This document shows positions 56,213 to 64,000 of a stretch of 64,000 bases of DNA, in pieces (position 1 is the stretch's first letter; every line of letters begins with the position of its first letter). The DNA lies in the NCBI GenBank assembly GCA_035934995.1, contig DASYXI010000037.1, forward strand, positions 62,001 through 126,000, written 5' to 3'. The notes under the pieces were generated by a model. It saw only the letters and a list, made by a program, of their open reading frames with translations, ran no database searches and was not told the origin of the DNA. The translations under genes were made by a program, and so were the position numbers. Source of the DNA: REEB95 sp035934995. GTDB lineage: Bacteria; Pseudomonadota; Alphaproteobacteria; ATCC43930; CGMCC-115725.

Positions 56213-56683
56213 ATGGAATGTCGAATCCGGGAAATGGGGCCCGCCGACCGCCTCGTTTGGGCTCGGATGCGAAGTCAGCTCTGGCCGGACGAGATTCTCG
56301 ACGCGTATCTCGCGATGATCGACGAAATTCTCGGCAGCGATGACGCATGGAGCTTCATCGCCGAGGCCGCCGGTGCGGCCGCCGGGTTTGCCGAACTCGC
56401 GATCCGGAAATACGCGAACGGTTGCGAGAGTCGGCCGGTTCCATTTCTCGAGGGTATCTGGGTGGAGGAGCAATTGCGCCGTCGCCGGATCGGTGCGCGG
56501 CTGCTGAACCATATCGAAGCCTTTGTGGGCCGACGGGGCTTTCGCGAGATCGGTTCGGATGCGTTCGCCGACGATCGCGTGTCGCATGCGGCCCACGCGG
56601 CTTGGGGCTTTACTGAGACGGAACGCGTGGTCTATTTCCGCAAACCGTTGGCGAAGTCCGAGCCCAGATCACGCGGCTCGTAA
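56213..56683 (+). CDS. AAC(6')-type GNAT acetyltransferase
   Basis: From ATG 56213 (MECRIREMGPADRLVWARMR) the protein has 156 residues. It shows the layout of aminoglycoside 6'-N-acetyltransferases of the AAC(6')-I group: ELAIRKYANGCESRPVPFLE with GIWV (61-84), the acetyl-CoA loop RRRRIGARLLNHIEAF (89-104), GSDAFADDRVSHAAHAAWGF and ETERVVYFRKPL at the end. These enzymes acetylate the 6'-amino group of kanamycin-type drugs; chromosomal relatives may have other natural substrates. No integron or mobile element lies nearby. It is divergent from ppiD and ends 61 bases before tpiA. Confidence 0.82.
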   Translation: MECRIREMGPADRLVWARMRSQLWPDEILDAYLAMIDEILGSDDAWSFIAEAAGAAAGFAELAIRKYANGCESRPVPFLEGIWVEEQLRRRRIGARLLNHIEAFVGRRGFREIGSDAFADDRVSHAAHAAWGFTETERVVYFRKPLAKSEPRSRGS

Positions 56684-56744
56684 GTCCGGCCAAGGTGCTT
56701 CCGTCCGCAGTGCCCGCGGCACCGCTGGCGGGGTCGCATTGCCC

Positions 56745-57503
56745 ATGCTAAAGGGCATCGTGCGCAAGCTGGTGGCTGGCAACTGGAAGATGAACGGCCT
56801 CATGGCCGACGGCGTCGCCCGCGCGCGCGATCTTGCCGCCCGCGCCAAGGCGAAGCCGCTCGCTTGCGAGATCGTGCTCTGTCCGCCGGCGACGCTGCTG
56901 GTGCCGGTTGCGCAAGCCATTGCCGGCTCGGGGCTCGGGCTCGGCGGTCAGGATTGTCACGCCGCGGCGGCCGGTCCGCACACCGGCGACATCGGTGCGC
57001 CGATGCTCAAGGACGCCGGCTGCACTTACGTCATCCTCGGCCATTCCGAGCGCCGCCAGGATCATAAGGAGAGCGATGCGATCGTGCGCGCCAAGGCCGT
57101 GGCGGCGGTCGCCGCCGGTCTGTGCGCCATCGTCTGTGTCGGCGAGACGGCGGCCGAACGCGCCAGCGGTCGCACTGAAGCGACCGTCGTACGCCAACTG
57201 CAAAATTCGCTGCCGCCAAAGGTGGGCGCCGCCGCGTTGGTCGTGGCCTATGAGCCGGTCTGGGCGATCGGCAGCGGCCGCACGCCGACGGCGCAGGACG
57301 TGGGCTCGGTGCACGCGCGCATTCGCGAAACGTTGCGCGATCTCGCCGCCGACGCGGCGGCGATGCGCATCCTCTACGGCGGCTCGGTGAAGGCAGCGAA
57401 CGCCCATGACCTGGCAGCCGTCGCCAACGTCGATGGGTTTCTGGTTGGCGGCGCAAGTTTGAACGCCGACGAGTTCTGGTCAATCGCCGCCGCCTGCGGC
57501 TGA
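56745..57503 (+). CDS. tpiA: Triosephosphate isomerase
   Basis: TpiA interconverts dihydroxyacetone phosphate and glyceraldehyde 3-phosphate. The 252-residue TIM barrel has VAGNWKMNG (Lys15), YVILGHSERRQ with the catalytic His, VAYEPVWAIGSGRTP with the catalytic Glu, and ILYGGSVKAANAHDLA. ATG 56745 gives the usual N-terminus; longer upstream frames cross the acetyltransferase. In many relatives secG and pyrG follow; here that order is broken by the ABC transporter operon. Confidence 0.97.
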   Translation: MLKGIVRKLVAGNWKMNGLMADGVARARDLAARAKAKPLACEIVLCPPATLLVPVAQAIAGSGLGLGGQDCHAAAAGPHTGDIGAPMLKDAGCTYVILGHSERRQDHKESDAIVRAKAVAAVAAGLCAIVCVGETAAERASGRTEATVVRQLQNSLPPKVGAAALVVAYEPVWAIGSGRTPTAQDVGSVHARIRETLRDLAADAAAMRILYGGSVKAANAHDLAAVANVDGFLVGGASLNADEFWSIAAACG

Positions 57504-57861
57504 GCCGCCTGCGAAATTCGGCATGGTGGCATACCACGAACGCCAATGGCGTGCTGTCCCACCGCCTTACACCTTATTCATGTAACGATTCATGTAACGC
57601 GCTTGCAACGGCTTGCGCTGGACGAGCCCAAAGCCCTTGAAAGTCCTTGAAGCTTTGAGGCGCTTTGCGGATGATGCGGGCAAGAAAGAACAACGCGTTT
57701 TCGCGGGCGGGGGAGGTCAAGACGACAGTGGCGAGCGGCGCTCGCCCTTTCCGATACCGTCATTGAATTACTGTAACTGGCTGCGTTCCGCGGTCGGTTC
57801 CGCAACGGCGTGGCAGTTAAAATGCAATCGCAAACAATGACAGACACCAGGGAGTGAAACG
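57504..57861. other. Intergenic region before the ABC transporter operon
   Basis: This 358-base gap has a perfect tandem repeat of ATTCATGTAACG (57576-57587 and 57588-57599), a few CTTGAA-type repeats just after it, and GGGAGTG as ribosome site for the next gene. No RNA gene or convincing ORF is seen. The repeat may be a regulator site for the transporter operon. Confidence 0.5.
57576..57599 (+). repeat. Tandem 12-bp repeat, possible operator
   Basis: ATTCATGTAACG occurs twice head to tail, about 265 bases before the first binding-protein gene. Two identical half-sites one helical turn apart are typical of binding sites for dimeric regulators, but no regulator gene is adjacent. Confidence 0.4.
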
Positions 57862-59124
57862 ATGACTGAGTCGAAGCCGTCCATCATCGGTCGCCGCACG
57901 ATCATCAAGGCGACGGCCGCCGCGGGTCTGGCGCAGGTCGCCGCACCCTTTGTCATCTCGGCGCGTGCCGCCGACAACATCAAGATCGGCCTCGACGATT
58001 GCTTCACCGGCACCTACGCCGAGACCGGTACGAACGAGAAGCTCGGCGCGATGTTCGCCGTCGACGAGATCAACAAGAAAGGCGGCATTCTCGGCCGCAA
58101 GGTCGAGATGATCGCCGAGGATTCGACCAGCTCCGATACCGGCATCGCGGTGCAGAAGGCGCACAAGCTGATCGATCGCGACAAGGTCGACTTCCTGCTC
58201 GGCAATGTGAACTCGGCGATGGCATTGGCGATCGGCGAAGTCGCCGGCCAGGCCGGCAAGCTGCTGGTCGTCACCGGCGGCCACACCGATGCCGTCACCG
58301 GCACCGATTGCCACTTCAACGTCTTCCGCGTCTGCAGCACCACGCGCATGGAGGCGAACGCAGTCTCGGATACGTTGTTCAAGAAGTACGGCAAGAAGTT
58401 CTATTTCATCACGCCGGACTACGCCTTCGGTCACACGCTGCAACAAGGCTTCGAGGCGGCGTTGAAGGCCAACAACGGCACCGAAGTCGGCGCGTCATTG
58501 ACGCCGCTCGGCACCACCGACTTCTCGTCGTATCTCATCAAGGCGCAGGCGGCGAAGCCGGACGTCATCATCTTCCTGACCAATGGACAGGACGGCGTCA
58601 ACTCGCTGAAACAGGCGGTGCAGTTCGGCCTCGACAAGAAGTTCGGCATCGCCGGCGGCCTCGAGGAGCTCGAGGTCTTCAACGGTCTGCCGCCGGAAGC
58701 GCGCATCGGCACCTGGGTCTTCGAATGGTACTGGAAGCAGCCGGGCGTGCCGCATGTGAAGGAGTTCGTCGCCGCGATGCGCAAGCGGCTCGGCGGCAAG
58801 GTGCCGACGGCGCGTCACTGGTTCGGCTATGTCGCAGCCTGGACGTGTTACTTCGCCGCCGAGGGCACGAAATCGCTCGATGTGGTCAAGATGGCGAAGT
58901 ACCTGCAGAACTTCAAACTGCCGCCTGAAGTCGCCCTTCAGCCCAACAACCCCTTCTACCGCGCGGGCGACAACCAGCTCATGGGGACGCTCTATGTCGG
59001 TCATGCGGTGGCGCAGGGCAAGGACGACCCCGAGGATCTCTTCGTCATCGAGAAAGAGGTCAAGGGCGTCGACGCGGCGCTGCCCGTGTCCGAGACCGGC
59101 TGCAAGTTGAAGTGGCCGGCTTGA
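57862..59124 (+). CDS. ABC transporter substrate-binding protein (branched-chain amino acid/amide type), copy 1
   Basis: The 420-residue periplasmic protein has a twin-arginine signal (IGRRTIIKATAAAGLAQVAA ... ARA) and a type I binding fold (Peripla_BP_6): IKIGLDDCFTGTYAETGTNE, GGILGRKVEMIAEDSTSSDT, KVDFLLGNVNSAMALAIGEV, VTGGHTDAVTGTDCHFNVFR. Such proteins bind leucine-type amino acids, amides, urea or aromatic acids; the ligand cannot be read here. It is the first gene of an operon with two paralogous binding proteins and livHMGF. Confidence 0.9.
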   Translation: MTESKPSIIGRRTIIKATAAAGLAQVAAPFVISARAADNIKIGLDDCFTGTYAETGTNEKLGAMFAVDEINKKGGILGRKVEMIAEDSTSSDTGIAVQKAHKLIDRDKVDFLLGNVNSAMALAIGEVAGQAGKLLVVTGGHTDAVTGTDCHFNVFRVCSTTRMEANAVSDTLFKKYGKKFYFITPDYAFGHTLQQGFEAALKANNGTEVGASLTPLGTTDFSSYLIKAQAAKPDVIIFLTNGQDGVNSLKQAVQFGLDKKFGIAGGLEELEVFNGLPPEARIGTWVFEWYWKQPGVPHVKEFVAAMRKRLGGKVPTARHWFGYVAAWTCYFAAEGTKSLDVVKMAKYLQNFKLPPEVALQPNNPFYRAGDNQLMGTLYVGHAVAQGKDDPEDLFVIEKEVKGVDAALPVSETGCKLKWPA

Positions 59125-59137
59125 TTCGCTGACTGAG

Positions 59138-59172
59138 AGCCGGGCGGGCGAGCATCGTTCCGCCCGGCTTTC
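59138..59172 (+). terminator. Hairpin between the two binding-protein genes
   Basis: AGCCGGGCGG (59138-59147) and CCGCCCGGCT (59160-59169) form a perfect 10-bp stem with a 12-base loop, followed by TTTC. It could be an attenuating terminator or an mRNA-stabilising structure that raises binding-protein expression over the membrane parts. Confidence 0.6.
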
Positions 59173-59231
59173 AAGCACTCGAACCAAGGACTGCGTACAA
59201 ACAAACAACGTACCTCTAGGGAGTGACCTAA

Positions 59232-60494
59232 ATGACTGAACCGAAGTCGTCCTCGATCGGCCGCCGTACCGTGTTGAAAGGCGCGGCTGCTGCTGGCGTC
59301 GCACAAGTCGCTGCGCCGTTCGTGGTTTCCGCCTGGGCCGCCGACACCATCAAGATCGGTCTCGACGACACGTTCACCGGCACCTACGCCGAGCTCGGCA
59401 AGAACGAGCAGATCGGCGCGCAGCTCGCCGTCGATCAGATGAACCAGAAGGGTGGCATCCTCGGTCGCAAGGTCGAACTGATCTCCGAGGATTCGACCAG
59501 CGCCGATACGGGGACAGCGGTGCAGAAAGCGCACAAGCTGCTCGATCGCGACAAGGTCGACTTCCTGCTCGGCAACGTGAACTCGGCGATGGCGCTCGCG
59601 ATCGGCGAAGTCGCCGGCCAAGCTGGCAAGCTGCTGGTCGTCACCGGCGGCCATACCGATGCCGTCACCGGCACCGACTGCCACTGGAACGTGTTCCGTG
59701 TCTGCAACACGACACGCATGGAGACCAATTCGGTCTCGCAGACGCTGTTCAAGAAGTACGGCAAGAAATTCTATTTCATCACGCCGGACTACGCGTTCGG
59801 CCACACGCTGCAACTGGGTTTCGAAGCGGCGCTGAAGGCGAACAACGGCACCGAGGTGGGTGCATCGCTGACGCCGCTCGGCGCCACGGACTACTCGGCC
59901 TATCTCATCAAGGCGCAGGCCGCGAAGCCGGACGTCATCATCTTCCTCACCGCCGGCCAGGATGCGGTCAACTCGCTGAAGCAAGCGGTGCAGTTCGGCC
60001 TCAACAAGAAGTTCGCCATCGCTGGCGCGCAGCAGGAGCTCGAAGTGCTCAACGGCCTGCCGCCCGAGGCGCGTATCGGCACCTGGGTCTTCGAATGGTA
60101 CTGGAAGCAGCCGGGCGTGCCCTTTGTGAAGGAGTTTGTCGCCGACATCCGCAAGCGCAACGGCGGCAAGGTGCCGACGGCGCGTCACTGGTTCGGCTAT
60201 GCGGCGGCATGGACCTGCGCGCTTGCGGCCAATCACACCAAGTCGCTCGACACGCCCAAGATGGCGAGGTTCCTGCAGAATTTCAAACTGCCGCCTGAGG
60301 TCGCTCTCATGCCGAACAACCCGTTCTTCCGGGCGGGCGACAATCAGTTCATGCCGACGCTCTTCGTCGGTCATGCGGTATCGCAGGGCAAGGACGACCC
60401 CGAAGATCTCTTCGTCGTCGATCAAGAGGTCAAGGGTAGCGATGCCGCGCTACCGGTTACCGAAACCGGCTGCAAGATGAAGATACCGGCCTGA
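59232..60494 (+). CDS. ABC transporter substrate-binding protein, copy 2 (tandem paralogue)
   Basis: This 420-residue protein is a close paralogue of the previous one with the same length and Tat signal (IGRRTVLKGAAAAGVAQVAA ... AWA). Long blocks are identical, for example KVDFLLGNVNSAMALAIGEV and EARIGTWVFEWYWKQPGVP. Differences cluster at likely ligand-contact or surface positions (copy 1 LTNGQDGVNSLKQAVQFGLD; copy 2 LTAGQDAVNSLKQAVQFGLN), so the two may bind different but related ligands through one permease. GGGAGTGACCTAA precedes the start. Confidence 0.9.
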   Translation: MTEPKSSSIGRRTVLKGAAAAGVAQVAAPFVVSAWAADTIKIGLDDTFTGTYAELGKNEQIGAQLAVDQMNQKGGILGRKVELISEDSTSADTGTAVQKAHKLLDRDKVDFLLGNVNSAMALAIGEVAGQAGKLLVVTGGHTDAVTGTDCHWNVFRVCNTTRMETNSVSQTLFKKYGKKFYFITPDYAFGHTLQLGFEAALKANNGTEVGASLTPLGATDYSAYLIKAQAAKPDVIIFLTAGQDAVNSLKQAVQFGLNKKFAIAGAQQELEVLNGLPPEARIGTWVFEWYWKQPGVPFVKEFVADIRKRNGGKVPTARHWFGYAAAWTCALAANHTKSLDTPKMARFLQNFKLPPEVALMPNNPFFRAGDNQFMPTLFVGHAVSQGKDDPEDLFVVDQEVKGSDAALPVTETGCKMKIPA

Positions 60495-60507
60495 CGTGGT
60501 TGGGCAG

Positions 60508-60538
60508 ACCGGGCGTCGCTGCGGTGGCGGCGCCCGGT
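60508..60538 (+). terminator. Hairpin after the second binding-protein gene
   Basis: ACCGGGCG (60508-60515) pairs with CGCCCGGT (60531-60538) around a 15-base GC-rich loop. No T-run follows, so it more likely protects the 3' end of the binding-protein mRNA than terminates it. Confidence 0.45.
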
Positions 60539-60670
60539 TGCCGATGGGACGAACGGAGAATTTCGGTTGTCGATCGTATGGTTTGCAGAAGGCCCGTGCG
60601 CCGGGGCGTGCGGGCCGAATTTATGTGCAAACGCCACGCGGTGGTGATAGGCCGGGAATAATCGAAGGCG

Positions 60671-61537
60671 ATGACCGAACTCATCCTCTACAACGTTTTT
60701 AACGGCCTGATTATCGGCGCGTTCTATGCGCTGATGGCGCTCGGCCTGTCGTTGATCCTCAATCTTTCGGGCGTGATCAACTTCGCCCATGGCGGCTTCC
60801 TCACGCTCGGCGGCTATCTCGCCTTCGTGCTGGTGCCGTTCGTCGGCTTCTGGGGCGCGCTGCTGATCTCGCCGTTCCTCACCGCGGCCGTCGGCCTGGT
60901 GATCGAGCGTCTGATGATCCGGCCGCTCTATGGTCGCGATCCGCTTTACAGCTTGCTGCTGACCTTCGGCCTTGCCTTCATCTTCGAGGACGGCACGCGC
61001 TTCATCTGGGGGCCGCAGACCCTGCCGTTCTCTGTGCCGATCTGGCTGCAGAGCCAGCTCAGCACCGAATTCTTCTTTCTCACCGGCTATCGCGTTTTCA
61101 TGGTGGTGCTTGCGACGGTCGCCGTCATCGGGCTCTTCTTGATCTTGAGTCGCACCCGCGTCGGCATGCGTATTCGCGCCGGAACGCTGGATCTCGAGAC
61201 CGTCTCCGTGCTGGGCGTCAATACGCGCGTCCTGCGCACGGTCAATTTCGGGCTGGGCATCTTCCTGGCGGGTCTCGCCGGCGTGCTCGCCGCCGGCATG
61301 CTCGGTTTACAGCCGACGACCGGCAGCGAACTGATCATGCCCAGCTTCGTCGCCATCATCATCGGCGGTCTCGGCAGCTTGCCGGGCACGCTGCTGGGCG
61401 GGTTGCTCATCGGCGTCGCCTCGGGCGTCACCAGCGTGTTCTTTCCGGACGCGAGCGAGGCGGTGATCTACGTGATGATGGGTCTGGTGCTGCTGGTGCG
61501 GCCGCGCGGCCTTTTGGGTGAGGAGGGCCGCTTCTGA
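60671..61537 (+). CDS. livH: Branched-chain amino acid-type ABC permease LivH
   Basis: The 288-residue inner-membrane permease has about eight hydrophobic segments and the family motifs ALMALGLSLILNLSGVINFA, HGGFLTLGGYLAFVL, AAGMLGLQPTTGSELIMPSF and VAIIIGGLGSLPGTLLGGLL. It pairs with LivM to form the channel. Its stop overlaps the livM start (TGATG at 61535-61539). A 176-base gap with a hairpin separates it from the binding-protein gene. Confidence 0.95.
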   Translation: MTELILYNVFNGLIIGAFYALMALGLSLILNLSGVINFAHGGFLTLGGYLAFVLVPFVGFWGALLISPFLTAAVGLVIERLMIRPLYGRDPLYSLLLTFGLAFIFEDGTRFIWGPQTLPFSVPIWLQSQLSTEFFFLTGYRVFMVVLATVAVIGLFLILSRTRVGMRIRAGTLDLETVSVLGVNTRVLRTVNFGLGIFLAGLAGVLAAGMLGLQPTTGSELIMPSFVAIIIGGLGSLPGTLLGGLLIGVASGVTSVFFPDASEAVIYVMMGLVLLVRPRGLLGEEGRF

Positions 61538-62550
61538 TGTCCCGTCTCGACAAGTCGGCGGACGCCGCGCGCGGTAGCGGACCGATCGTTCCGGTTGCCG
61601 GCTTCCGCGTCGATAAGCGCGCGACTGACGCCGTTGTCTGGCTGCTGCTGCTCACAATGCCGTTCTGGATCAGTTGGATCGGCGGCTACACCCAGCTTGG
61701 CACCCGCGTGGTGATCCTGGCGCTCGCCGCGATGTCGCTCAATTTCCTGCTCGGTTACACCGGCGTGCTGTCGTTCGGCCACGCGGCGTATTTCGGCCTG
61801 GGCAGCTACGGCCTCGGACTGACCATAAAGTTTCTGGTGCCGAACACCCTGGTCGGCATGGCAATCGGCGTTGCCACCGCGATCGTCGCAGCGGCAATCA
61901 TCGGCGTGCTGATCGTGCGGCTCCGCGGCATCTATTTCGCGATGGTGACCATCGCGTTCGGCCAGGTGTTCTATTTCATCGCCTACCGTTGGAACAACGT
62001 CACCGGCGGCGACGACGGCCTTTCCGGTTGGCATCGGATGCCGATCGACCTCGGCTTTACCCAGATCGACGTCCTTAACAACGACCTGGCGTTCTATTAC
62101 GTGGCGCTGTTCTGTTTCGCGGTGTCGGTCGGCATCATGGCGCTGCTGCTGCGCTCGCCGTTCGGCCGCACGCTGCTGGCCATCCGCGAGAACGAGCGAC
62201 GGGCGCGCTTCCTGGGAATTCCGGTCGACCGGCACATCTGGTTGTCCTGGCTCATCTCGTGCACCTTCACCGGCCTGGCCGGCACGCTCTATGCGATGCT
62301 GAACAACTTCTCCGACCCGCATGACCTGCACTGGGAGCAATCGGGGAATTTCGTCATCATGGCGGTCTTAGGCGGCATGCGCAGTTTCTGGGGACCGCTG
62401 ATCGGCTCGGCCATCTTCATCGTGCTCGAAGACTACATTTCGAGCCGCACCGAGAACTGGGAATCGTTTATCGGTCTCTTCTTCATCCTCATCGTGCTGT
62501 TCTTCCCGCGCGGCGTCCTGGGCATGATCAAGCGGAAGACCATGCAATGA
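61537..62550 (+). CDS. livM: Branched-chain amino acid-type ABC permease LivM
   Basis: The 337-residue permease has a cytosolic N-terminus and about ten hydrophobic segments with ALAAMSLNFLLGYTGVLSFG, HAAYFGLGSYGLGLTIKFLV, MVTIAFGQVFYFIAYRWNNV and the cytoplasmic loop LLAIRENERRARFLGIPVDR, which contacts the ATPase. It overlaps livG by four bases (ATGA). Confidence 0.95.
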   Translation: MSRLDKSADAARGSGPIVPVAGFRVDKRATDAVVWLLLLTMPFWISWIGGYTQLGTRVVILALAAMSLNFLLGYTGVLSFGHAAYFGLGSYGLGLTIKFLVPNTLVGMAIGVATAIVAAAIIGVLIVRLRGIYFAMVTIAFGQVFYFIAYRWNNVTGGDDGLSGWHRMPIDLGFTQIDVLNNDLAFYYVALFCFAVSVGIMALLLRSPFGRTLLAIRENERRARFLGIPVDRHIWLSWLISCTFTGLAGTLYAMLNNFSDPHDLHWEQSGNFVIMAVLGGMRSFWGPLIGSAIFIVLEDYISSRTENWESFIGLFFILIVLFFPRGVLGMIKRKTMQ

Positions 62551-63296
62551 GCTTGCTTCAGGTCGATAACGTCTCCAAGCGCTTCGGTAACCTGATTGCC
62601 GTCAACGACGTGTCGATGACGGTCGAGCAGGGTGAATTGCGCGCCGTCATCGGTCCGAACGGCGCCGGCAAGACGACGTTCTTCAACCTGATCAGCGGCT
62701 TCCTCGCGCCGTCGGCCGGCAAGATCACGTTCGACAACCAGGACGTCACCAAGCTATTGCCGGCGCAGCGCGTCTGGCGCGGCATGGCGCGCACGTTTCA
62801 GATCACCGAGGTGTTTCCCGAGCTGAGCACGCGCGAGAATTTGCGCATCGCGGTCGAGGTCGCGGCGGGCTACCGGCTCAAGACCTGGCTCTCGCGCGAT
62901 CTCGACGGCGAGGTCCGCGCCCGCGTTACCGACCTGCTCGAGATGAGCGGCCTCGCTGGCAAGGCCGACCGTTTGGTCGGCGAGCTGTCGCACGGCGATC
63001 AACGCGCGACCGAGATCATGATGGCGCTGGCGCTGAAGCCGCGGCTGCTGCTGCTCGACGAGCCGACCGCCGGCATGGGCGACCAGGAGACCTATGACAT
63101 CACGCAACTGATCCGCAAGCTGCACCGGGATCAAAAGCTGACGATCGTGCTGATCGAGCACGACATGCGCGTCGTGTTCCATCTCGCCGACCGCATCATG
63201 GTGCTGGCCGAAGGCGCGCTGCTGGCCGAAGGCACCCCGAAGGAAATTGCCAAGAACGAGGCGGTGCAGGCGGCCTACCTGGGGAAGGCGGCATGA
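62547..63296 (+). CDS. livG: Branched-chain amino acid-type ABC ATPase LivG
   Basis: The 249-residue ATPase shows Walker A GPNGAGKTT, LivG-type RTFQITEVFPELSTRENLRI, a signature region LSHGDQRATEIMMALALKPR (LSHGD in place of LSGGQ, as in this subfamily), Walker B LLLLDEPTAGM and the H-loop LIEHDMRVVF. With LivF it forms the ATPase heterodimer. It overlaps livF by four bases. Confidence 0.96.
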   Translation: MSLLQVDNVSKRFGNLIAVNDVSMTVEQGELRAVIGPNGAGKTTFFNLISGFLAPSAGKITFDNQDVTKLLPAQRVWRGMARTFQITEVFPELSTRENLRIAVEVAAGYRLKTWLSRDLDGEVRARVTDLLEMSGLAGKADRLVGELSHGDQRATEIMMALALKPRLLLLDEPTAGMGDQETYDITQLIRKLHRDQKLTIVLIEHDMRVVFHLADRIMVLAEGALLAEGTPKEIAKNEAVQAAYLGKAA

Positions 63297-64000
63297 GCGG
63301 CGCAGCGGTGCTCCAGGCCGAGGACCTGCACACCTACTACGGCAAAAGCCACATCCTGCATGGCGTCAGCCTGGAGGTCCGCGAGGGCGAGATCGTCACG
63401 CTTTTGGGCCGCAACGGCGCCGGCAAGACGACCACGCTCCGGAGCCTCGTCGGCTTGACCCATCCGCGCGAAGGCGCGGTGCGTATTTTCGGCCACGCCA
63501 CGACCGACTGGTCGCCGTTCCGCTTCGCCGGGATCGGCGTCGGTTACGTGCCGGAAGGACGGCGGATTTTCGCGAACCTGACGGTCGAGGAAAATCTCAT
63601 GGTGCCCGTGGACCGGCCCGGGCCGTGGACCATTCCGCGCGTCTATGAACTCTTTCCGCGGTTGGCGCAGCGCAAATCCAACAAGGGCCGCCAGCTGTCG
63701 GGCGGCGAGCAGGAAATGCTCTCGATCTCGCGCGCGCTGTTGCTCAATCCCAAGCTGCTGATGCTCGACGAGCCGTCGCAGGGCTTGGCGCCGCTGATCG
63801 TGCAGGAAGTGTTCAAGGTTGTCGCCGCCGCGCGCAAGGAAGGCATTTCGGTGCTGCTGGTCGAGCAGAACGTGCGCGCCGCGGTCGAGATCGCCGATCG
63901 TGCCTATGTGCTCGACGACGGCAAGGTGGTCTATTCCGGCAAGGCGTCCGAATTCGCCAAGGACGAAGAGCGCGTCCGCGCGCTCGCCGGCGCCAGCGCC
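63293..64000 (+). CDS. livF: Branched-chain amino acid-type ABC ATPase LivF, partial
   Basis: The frame starts at ATG 63293 and is still open at the window end after 236 codons. It has Walker A GRNGAGKTT, IGVGYVPEGRRIFANLTVEE, the signature LSGGEQEMLSISRALLLNPK, Walker B LLMLDEPSQGLAPLIVQEVF and H-loop region LLVEQNVRAAVEIADRAYVL, all LivF hallmarks. Family members are about 235-240 residues, so the stop is probably only a few codons beyond the edge. Confidence 0.95.
   Translation, partial: MSGAAVLQAEDLHTYYGKSHILHGVSLEVREGEIVTLLGRNGAGKTTTLRSLVGLTHPREGAVRIFGHATTDWSPFRFAGIGVGYVPEGRRIFANLTVEENLMVPVDRPGPWTIPRVYELFPRLAQRKSNKGRQLSGGEQEMLSISRALLLNPKLLMLDEPSQGLAPLIVQEVFKVVAAARKEGISVLLVEQNVRAAVEIADRAYVLDDGKVVYSGKASEFAKDEERVRALAGASA

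Overview
The window is a GC-rich chromosomal segment from an alphaproteobacterium. Three blocks have an order typical of that class: pdxJ-acpS-lepB-rnc-era-recO-parC; rpsB-tsf-pyrH-frr-uppS-cdsA-rseP-bamA-skp-lpxD-fabZ-lpxA-lpxI-lpxB; and gltA-gltX / comEC / lexA / moeA-moaC-trpC-trpD-trpG ... trpE-ppiD / tpiA. An alphaproteobacterial SOS box (GTTC-N7-GTTC) in front of lexA and a class-typical palindromic intergenic repeat between rpsB and tsf support this. A Hyphomicrobiales or Rhodospirillales member is the best guess; no rRNA is present to settle it.

Layout. 1-6.3 kb: the end of pdxJ, then acpS, lepB, rnc, era, recO and parC, mostly overlapping or closely spaced, plus a TusA-like protein. 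6.4-14.5 kb: a complete high-affinity potassium uptake module, with two tiny membrane proteins (one is KdpF), KdpA, KdpB, KdpC and the KdpD/KdpE sensor-regulator pair. 14.7-19.4 kb: accessory genes (a proline/alanine-rich membrane protein, a small secreted protein, a BON lipoprotein, 3-hydroxybutyrate dehydrogenase, a small cytosolic protein and a secreted lipocalin-like protein). 19.6-25.8 kb: a mobile or foreign island. It holds a winged-helix/zinc-ribbon protein, a structured segment with its own sigma70-like promoter and a tRNA-like gene, an IS1-family transposase, a complete IS1595-family element with a passenger gene and target duplication, an orphan phage terminase small subunit and an uncharacterised conserved protein. 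This island abuts the rpsB promoter.

25.9-39.4 kb: translation factors, UMP kinase, isoprenoid and phospholipid precursors, outer-membrane assembly (RseP, BamA, Skp) and lipid A synthesis (LpxD, FabZ, LpxA, then LpxI and LpxB). LpxI and LpxB are encoded by one uninterrupted reading frame, so they form a fused enzyme of two consecutive steps. The dxr gene that commonly sits between cdsA and rseP is absent. 39.5-57.5 kb: glyoxalase I, citrate synthase, glutamyl-tRNA synthetase, ComEC, LexA, molybdopterin genes, tryptophan genes, a PpiD-like periplasmic folding factor, an AAC(6')-type acetyltransferase and triosephosphate isomerase. Two decayed genes lie here: a frameshifted PAS protein and a polysaccharide-deacetylase remnant. 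57.8-64 kb: a branched-chain amino acid/amide ABC uptake operon with two tandem paralogous Tat-exported binding proteins, then livH, livM, livG and livF; livF runs off the window end.

The strongest candidate for something new is the LpxI-LpxB fusion. Second are the structured promoter/tRNA-like segment at 20.68-21.02 kb and the IS1595 element with its passenger gene.
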